The notes under the pieces were generated by a model. It saw only the letters and a list, made by a program, of their open reading frames with translations, searched no databases and had not been told where the DNA came from. The position numbers were made by a program, and so were the translations under genes. From NCBI GenBank assembly GCA_035532735.1, contig DATKQM010000050.1:6750-70749 (forward strand): a stretch of DNA of 64,000 nucleotides, given 5' to 3'. Below, piece after piece: positions 59,901 through 64,000 of the stretch. This DNA comes from Chersky-840 sp035532735 (lineage in GTDB: Bacteria > Actinomycetota > Acidimicrobiia > Acidimicrobiales > UBA8190). Positions within the stretch are counted from its first letter, which is position 1; the number at the start of each line of letters is the position of its first letter.

Positions 59901-61012
59901 TGGGTCGCCTCCTCCACCAGGCGGCCGGCTTGCGCCGCCTGCTTTCGGGCATCGGATGCCTGTTCGGCCAATGTGATGAGCGCCGCCGCGTGCCGGAAGG
60001 CCGGTGACTCGAGGACGGCGCGCAGGCGTTCCTCGGTCTGGGTCAGCAGGCGGCCGGCTTCGTCTCGGGCGCGTTCGGTCTCGTCAAGGTCCGCCACCGC
60101 CTGTTCGAGGGCCTGGTGCGACTGAGCCAGCCGGGAGCGAGCCCTTCGGCTGGACAGGACGGCATCGAGTAGCGCTTCGGCCCGGGACCGGGACACCGTG
60201 CGGAGGTACGAGCGATAGACGGGACAGAAGTCGTCGACAGCCTGCGCTGCTTCACGGAGGCGCGCCAGATCGTTCCGTACCGCCTCGAGATCCTCGAAGC
60301 TGGCCGCCACCTCGCCCACCAGGGTGTCGGGGACCGCAGGGAGGCCTTGGGTGAGGACGGCCGAGAGCTCTTCGGGGTGCAACTTGCCGGCCAGATGGGG
60401 CCGGCGGAGGACTAGCAGGAGGTCGACCAGATGCCGGTAGCGGTCGGTACCTACCCCGAACAGGGCGCAGTTGACGGCGACCCGGTAGGACTCGGCCGTT
60501 TCGTGGACGGCACCAGGGCCGAGGGCCTCGACTAGCTGGGTCCTGGTCATGGGGGTGCCGCCCGGAACCAGGTCGAGGTCCTTCCCCGGGCGCCTTTGCG
60601 TGATGAAGAACCATGCCTCGGCATCCCGTTGCACAGAGGCCCGCGCACCGCAGCCGATGGTGAGGAACCGGTCGCCCCGAGACAGCTCCATCCAGACGTA
60701 CCCGGTTCGCTGGTCACGCCGGAAGCGGCTGCCGGTTCCCTCTTCCTTCTGTTCGGAGAGTAGGAGCGTTTTCATCGACCGGCCACCCCCGAAGGGGTCC
60801 ATCCGGCCTGAGCTCATGATGGCGTCGAAGACGAAGGGCACCAGCAGGGCCAGCGCATTGGACTTCCCCGATCCGTTCGGGCCCCGCAGGATCAACCGCC
60901 CGTCGACGAAGTGGAACTCCTGATCGTCGTACTCCCAGATATTGCGAATCCCGACCCGGTTCGGCCTCCACCGTTCGGGGCGGGTGTCTACGGGCAGGTT
61001 GTCTTCACCCAT
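56933..61012 (-). CDS. jetC: Wadjet SMC-like ATPase JetC (TIGR02680 type)
   Basis: A protein of about 1360 residues with split ABC ATPase ends. Walker A GPNGSGKSNAL is near residue 40; close to the C terminus are the signature FRSLSGGEQSV and Walker B with D-loop LIALDEAFAGID. Between them run long Ala/Arg/Glu-rich coiled coils around a central globular part. It is a MksB/JetC-type loop-extruding motor that recognises circular plasmid DNA; the length fits TIGR02680. ATG at 61012 overlaps the JetB stop by eight bases; a GTG at 61021 is an alternative start. Confidence 0.92.
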   Translation of the reverse strand: MGEDNLPVDTRPERWRPNRVGIRNIWEYDDQEFHFVDGRLILRGPNGSGKSNALALLVPFVFDAIMSSGRMDPFGGGRSMKTLLLSEQKEEGTGSRFRRDQRTGYVWMELSRGDRFLTIGCGARASVQRDAEAWFFITQRRPGKDLDLVPGGTPMTRTQLVEALGPGAVHETAESYRVAVNCALFGVGTDRYRHLVDLLLVLRRPHLAGKLHPEELSAVLTQGLPAVPDTLVGEVAASFEDLEAVRNDLARLREAAQAVDDFCPVYRSYLRTVSRSRAEALLDAVLSSRRARSRLAQSHQALEQAVADLDETERARDEAGRLLTQTEERLRAVLESPAFRHAAALITLAEQASDARKQAAQAGRLVEEATQARNAAASESERATGELRAAEAEVDRQFSDTARAADAAGVSWSSRRDELLIAGLGTALRSPATFRLDEISQVRRAIESSRAATERADDAEDRAGTSGQAAEEASSLRHSAERELDETVATLVAAVQAWCGSTGSLRPDERRLFVEVATGGGGAGSGTLPTLAEVAKGLFGPKRRDLDVALAHIGNRRQKTADQRERLVDERNRVADDPLPAPDRLTVRPADRTGRAGAPLFACCDFRDGVADHDRSGIEAALQAAGLLDAWVSADRSGSDAPPDGTELDAWLTAGPETNGPTLEDVLTADPAAGSGLGPDVVTAVLRSIPLSDTGIGVLPDGRFSLGPLSGRYVKPTAEFIGSTAREARRQRRLAELDAMVTAVDQELRAVDEERLAADLQLTELDAAEASLPPSDAVTTARADRDRAAIVASERKATAERDRTAAVERRKEAALAAQMVRTGATRLSLPTDPLGLDDATSAVRGYEELAGELLRLVDRVDQLGRQADEMTDRLQGCDEALDRRVQEHRTADEHAQGLAARVAEMRQQLGTEAEAPLRRRQELQDEMMALKGRVAEMTQATIARSAEVGSARSSADSATEGVERADRAVEVQLSTAAVLTRAEVWDAVSKGAGEESGDAAVATIPTDPVELCRFVVRATGDVDTGPESVRTATNQLDTAYRVLMDSLRQGFEPSQIHDDGVGIVQVTSETGTISVLQLARELAAQVAQHIALLDERDQEIFERHLLTRVSEALRDLLNNAHDLVEDINTCLRDTPTASGLRVRLRWQLDQASTAQQDAMDLLRKTPELLGPDERERLRRFFAGAIAQERAANPGAGYEAVLARVFDYRAWHSFVPFLVLPTGGSRQLTRSVFRSLSGGEQSVSLHLPLFAAAAAHYNAAGDGAPRLIALDEAFAGIDEGMRADLMGLLVRFDLDVIMTGHELWGAYEQVPGVMIYDLLRRPPAEGVSSMPMRWDGGALVEEPTLTLVRLNQTVMTELSR

Positions 61013-62267
61013 CGACGGCACCGGGCATCCCGTTCACGCCGAAAAGTGACGGCACCGGGTCGGGCAGGCGCACGTCGGCCCGGTAGCGGGCCATCGCCGG
61101 CCGGACGAGAAGGCCGTCGGCGTCCATCCGGACCAGGTCCAACCGCACCAGGAGCTCGAGAGCCTCGCGACGAAGGCGTGGATGGTCGTCGCGATAGTCG
61201 GAGGTGAACCGGTCGTGGAATGACTCGACCACCCGGGCCCACGCTTCGTTGTCGGCGGCAGGACCGATGCGACGCCCGGGGTCCGGGACCTCCGGGATCG
61301 CCAAGGTGCCGGGACCGGCGGGTCGCCGGACGTGGTCCACGAGCTCACCGCCATAGAGGAGGGCGGCATGGGCCACCACCCCGGTTCCCGGGAAGGTGAT
61401 CGCCGACGGCGCTTCGATCAGTGCCATGCCCTCGGTCCGGATCTCCAGCCACCGCCCGGTCAGCCGCTCAATCTCGCCGCGTAGCCGTCCCCGCCGGTGC
61501 CGGGCGAAGGCCCGCTCCTCCTCGTCGAGCTCGTCGAAGTAGACGGCGGATTGCAGCAGCAGGCGCCGGATGACCCGGTGACGCACTTTGGCGGCCTCTC
61601 CGTCGGGCGTGGCCGGGTACGACTCGGCCAGGAAGTCCTCGGGGGTATCGATTCCCGCCAGCACACTCGGCGGTGAGACCAGCAGGTGCCCGGCGGCGTC
61701 GGCGTCGATGTCGTAGAGGGCATCGCCTCCGAGGCCCTCCGAGGTGGCGAGGAACGCCTCGGTGGCGCCGTCGACCACGGTCAGGACCCCGAGCTGTTCG
61801 AGGGCACCGACCGCATCGACGAACGCCCGCCGCTGTTCAAACACCGTGAGGTCCACGGGAAGCGTGTCGTCACCGGCCCGGATCCTGGTGACTTCGTCGG
61901 CCAGGGCCGAGATGGTGGTCTGTGTCCCCACCGATTCCAGGGCCGACAGCACCAGGCACCAGTAGGCATAGGCCCAGGGTGAGAACGGGCGGCCGGTGCG
62001 CGACAGCGCCGGTCTCTCGGAGGTCACCTCGGGCGCTCGTCGGAGCAGGCGTGCGCACCGGGCCCCGAGGTCGAGGCGCCAGCGGCACATCCGCCAGAAC
62101 TCGTTGCGCAGCGGCTCCTCGAAACGACGGATCACAGGCAGGACCCCGGGTGCCGGCCACGCCGCCGTGACCAGAGGATGGGCCAACAGGATTCGGGCCG
62201 CCTCCTGGAAGTCCTCGCGCTCGTTGACGTCGAGCTGAGCGGCCACCCGGGCCAGACCCACTGTCAC
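61005..62267 (-). CDS. jetB: Wadjet subunit JetB (TIGR02678/DUF2398 type)
   Basis: A 420-residue protein of the TIGR02678 family: an N-terminal helical part with EDFQEAARILLAHPLVTAAW, then winged-helix sections (LEQLGVLTVVDGATEAFLA) and a conserved C-terminal half (HRVIRRLLLQSAVYFDELDEEER). It is the MksE/kite-like subunit that bridges the SMC dimer and the kleisin. The GTG start at 62267 overlaps the JetA stop. Type I JetB is much shorter, which supports the type II assignment. Confidence 0.87.
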   Translation of the reverse strand: MTVGLARVAAQLDVNEREDFQEAARILLAHPLVTAAWPAPGVLPVIRRFEEPLRNEFWRMCRWRLDLGARCARLLRRAPEVTSERPALSRTGRPFSPWAYAYWCLVLSALESVGTQTTISALADEVTRIRAGDDTLPVDLTVFEQRRAFVDAVGALEQLGVLTVVDGATEAFLATSEGLGGDALYDIDADAAGHLLVSPPSVLAGIDTPEDFLAESYPATPDGEAAKVRHRVIRRLLLQSAVYFDELDEEERAFARHRRGRLRGEIERLTGRWLEIRTEGMALIEAPSAITFPGTGVVAHAALLYGGELVDHVRRPAGPGTLAIPEVPDPGRRIGPAADNEAWARVVESFHDRFTSDYRDDHPRLRREALELLVRLDLVRMDADGLLVRPAMARYRADVRLPDPVPSLFGVNGMPGAVDG

Positions 62268-63862
62268 GCCCGCTGCACCTCGAGCGCCAGCCCGTCCAGG
62301 GTGAGGGCGCCCCCCGGTCCGTGCACCCGGGTCGTCACGTCGGCGGTGGCCAATGACAGGCGGACTCCCTCGGCCTCGACTTCGACCTTGAACTTCCCGT
62401 TCAGTGGCCGCCGGTGCAGCCCCCGGTCGAGCAGCTCCAGCAGGAGCGTGAACTCGCCCCGGGGCAGGCGACGGTCCTCGACCGGACGGGCTCCGAGCCC
62501 TGACGCCGCCTCGACCCGGGCGGCCCGGTACCGGCCGTGCTCGGCAGCGAGCCCCTCCTTGACCCCGGAGAAGTCGTCCGCCGGTCGTGGCGGCGGAGGC
62601 GCCGCACGCTTGCCGTAGCGGCGCAGGGTCACTGGCACCTCGACTGGGTCCGCCTCCCACCAGCTTGCACCACCTGAGTCGATGTCGGGGTCGACCACCG
62701 CCGCACCCAGGTGGATGGGTTGGGCCAGGCCGAACGAGGCGTCGAACAACCGGTGCGCCTCCTCGGCATCACAGCGCAAGAACCACCGGGCTAGGTGGCG
62801 GAGCTCGGATGCCCGGGTGATCGGACGGGTGGCACTCTCGGTCAGGCGCCGCAGGAGGGCCATCAGATCGCGGATGGCGGACGTCGTGGCCCCTGCGAGC
62901 TCCTCCACTCCCGATGAGCGTCCGAGACCGGGGCGGAACCATGCCACCAGCCCCTCCCATCGCTCGTGCCAGCGCGCCGCGAGGGCGACGACGTCCACGA
63001 ACAGACCGGCCGAATCGTCCCCCTCGGCCGCCAGCTGCACCACACGGTCGACTCCTCGCCGCTCCACATCGAGGATCAGAGCGGCGATGGTGAGCCGGTG
63101 TCGGATCACTTCGTCGAGGAATTGCTGGAGGTAGTCGATGAGCAGGTGCTTGTAGGCCAGGAACCGCTCGGGGGCGACTTCGTGCTCGCGTCGGAGCTCT
63201 CCCATGGTGGCGTGGAAGTCGCGGGCGTTCGCCGCCAGGTCGCGCAGAGCCCCGTCGAGATCCCGAAGTCGAAGATAGGTGGCGGTCGCGTCGCCCTCGT
63301 CGACTGCGGCGGTCAGCTCCTCGAGGTTCTCCCGGATGTCGCGGAACAGTGCACGCTGCAGCGAGCCGGACTGCTCGGCGGCGCCCAGTACGCGGATGAC
63401 GGCGTCATGGACGGCCTGCCCGGCTGGGGTGAGGTGCCACAGCTCGCGCCGGCGCCGAAACTCCTCGAGCCGGGCCACCCGGTTGGTGTCTTGAGTCCAG
63501 GTGACGGCGCCCCAGTCCTCGAGCTGGACGAGCTGCTGGGCCAAATGGGAGACGTCGTGCCCCACCCCCGATAGTTCGGCGGCGAGGTGCTCGGTCCGGA
63601 CCTCCACCTGGTACCGCTCTTTGGCTGCCACCAGCACGGACAGGATGGCGGCGTAGATCGGGGCGGAGGGCTCGACGGCCCCCCGGAGCACCTGGAGCTG
63701 GGCGAGCTCCTCGGCGTCGAGGAGGCGCTGGTGCAGGGGAGGCCGTCCGCTGATTACGCCCATCGGCCCGTCGGCCTCCCCCGAACCAGCGACCGCGATC
63801 GCGGCCCGAGTGTCTCCCGTATCTCCACCGAGGGGGCCGGGTGGATCGAGTGCGTCAGGCAT
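62264..63862 (-). CDS. jetA: Wadjet kleisin-like subunit JetA (TIGR02677/DUF2397 type)
   Basis: A 532-residue protein. After a variable 40-residue N terminus come winged-helix segments (APIYAAILSVLVAAKERYQV, VSHLAQQLVQLEDWGAVTWTQD) and a long helical middle region with ALFRDIRENLEELT and AYKHLLIDYLQQFLDEVI. This is the TIGR02677 layout, equivalent to the MksF kleisin that closes the SMC ring. It is the first gene of the jetABCD operon. A second ATG about 33 codons later (63763) may be the real start. Confidence 0.88.
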   Translation of the reverse strand: MPDALDPPGPLGGDTGDTRAAIAVAGSGEADGPMGVISGRPPLHQRLLDAEELAQLQVLRGAVEPSAPIYAAILSVLVAAKERYQVEVRTEHLAAELSGVGHDVSHLAQQLVQLEDWGAVTWTQDTNRVARLEEFRRRRELWHLTPAGQAVHDAVIRVLGAAEQSGSLQRALFRDIRENLEELTAAVDEGDATATYLRLRDLDGALRDLAANARDFHATMGELRREHEVAPERFLAYKHLLIDYLQQFLDEVIRHRLTIAALILDVERRGVDRVVQLAAEGDDSAGLFVDVVALAARWHERWEGLVAWFRPGLGRSSGVEELAGATTSAIRDLMALLRRLTESATRPITRASELRHLARWFLRCDAEEAHRLFDASFGLAQPIHLGAAVVDPDIDSGGASWWEADPVEVPVTLRRYGKRAAPPPPRPADDFSGVKEGLAAEHGRYRAARVEAASGLGARPVEDRRLPRGEFTLLLELLDRGLHRRPLNGKFKVEVEAEGVRLSLATADVTTRVHGPGGALTLDGLALEVQRA

Positions 63863-64000
63863 CGTGGACAGCGTATGCAGTGGCTACGACGACGACGGAG
63901 CCGTGGTGCCTGATGAAGAGGCACATGTGCCGGAGGGTTCAGAAATGGCTGCGAGAACCGGCGGAGTTGCCGGGTGGGCAGATCCGGAGAACGCGTGGCG
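63863..64000. other. Right edge of the window, promoter side of jetABCD
   Basis: The last 138 bases are upstream of jetA on the minus strand and should include its promoter. On the plus strand a frame opens with ATG at 63913 and stays open to the window end, with an Arg-rich product (MKRHMCRRVQKWLREPAE). It is too short to call a gene. Confidence 0.3.

Noticed and set aside
55512..64000. Second attachment site (repeat of the tRNA-Arg 3' end)
   Set aside because: I looked for a copy of the tRNA 3' segment to the right of the jet genes and did not find one before the window ends; it probably lies outside.

Overview
The window is high-GC actinobacterial chromosome. The best guess is class Acidimicrobiia. 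Supporting signs are the surface repeats of the type YWLVAADGGVFSYGDA in a secreted amidase, a HU protein with a long Lys/Ala tail, a SenX3-RegX3-like pair, clpS next to a DUF2017 gene, a Glu-Asp-Phe tRNA cluster, and a CYP51/ferredoxin/CYP123 locus close to that of mycobacteria. Stop and start codons overlap (ATGA or GTGA) in many gene pairs, so much of the DNA is organised in translationally coupled operons. Identifications come from reading motifs and remembered family features, with no database search.

Left part (1-25 kb), mostly housekeeping: the 3' end of purM and pyrE; a flavin disulfide reductase; an SDR; HU; tRNA-Glu/Asp/Phe; the operon ctaA-clpS-DUF2017-(S51 peptidase/CysRS-tail fusion), divergent from ctaB and a TlpA-like thioredoxin; an operon of ABC transporter, LOG protein and repeat-bearing amidase, divergent from serS; an ECF sigma factor with a SecD-like membrane partner; a cell-surface protein; glutamate decarboxylase; and an ene-reductase coupled to RegX3/SenX3. 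Two stretches (about 11.06-11.19 kb and 18.6-18.9 kb) look like decayed coding DNA.

Middle (25.3-31.6 kb): five co-directional genes form a stripped-down type IV secretion or conjugation-like module: a small membrane protein, a TrbL/VirB6-like polytopic protein, an SCO6880-like protein, a VirB4-like ATPase and a VirD4/TraG-like coupling ATPase. No relaxase, integrase or replication gene is visible beside it.

Right-middle (31.6-54.1 kb): lipid, steroid and acyl-CoA metabolism, with three P450s, a lipase, an amidase, BluB, polyphosphate glucokinase, a thiolase/DUF35 pair, crotonases and several SDRs. The block at 44.2-54.1 kb resembles the Mycobacterium tuberculosis Rv0762c-Rv0771 region. It is built around a divergent promoter that carries a perfect 16-bp palindrome, probably the operator of the local TetR regulator.

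Right end (54.1-64 kb): a tRNA-Arg gene is followed by a tyrosine-recombinase gene broken by two frameshifts, one of them inside the codon of the catalytic tyrosine. Next comes a complete four-gene cluster matching the type II Wadjet anti-plasmid system (JetA-JetB-JetC-JetD). This looks like a tRNA-anchored island that can no longer excise with its own integrase and has kept its defence cargo. The far end of the island lies outside the window.
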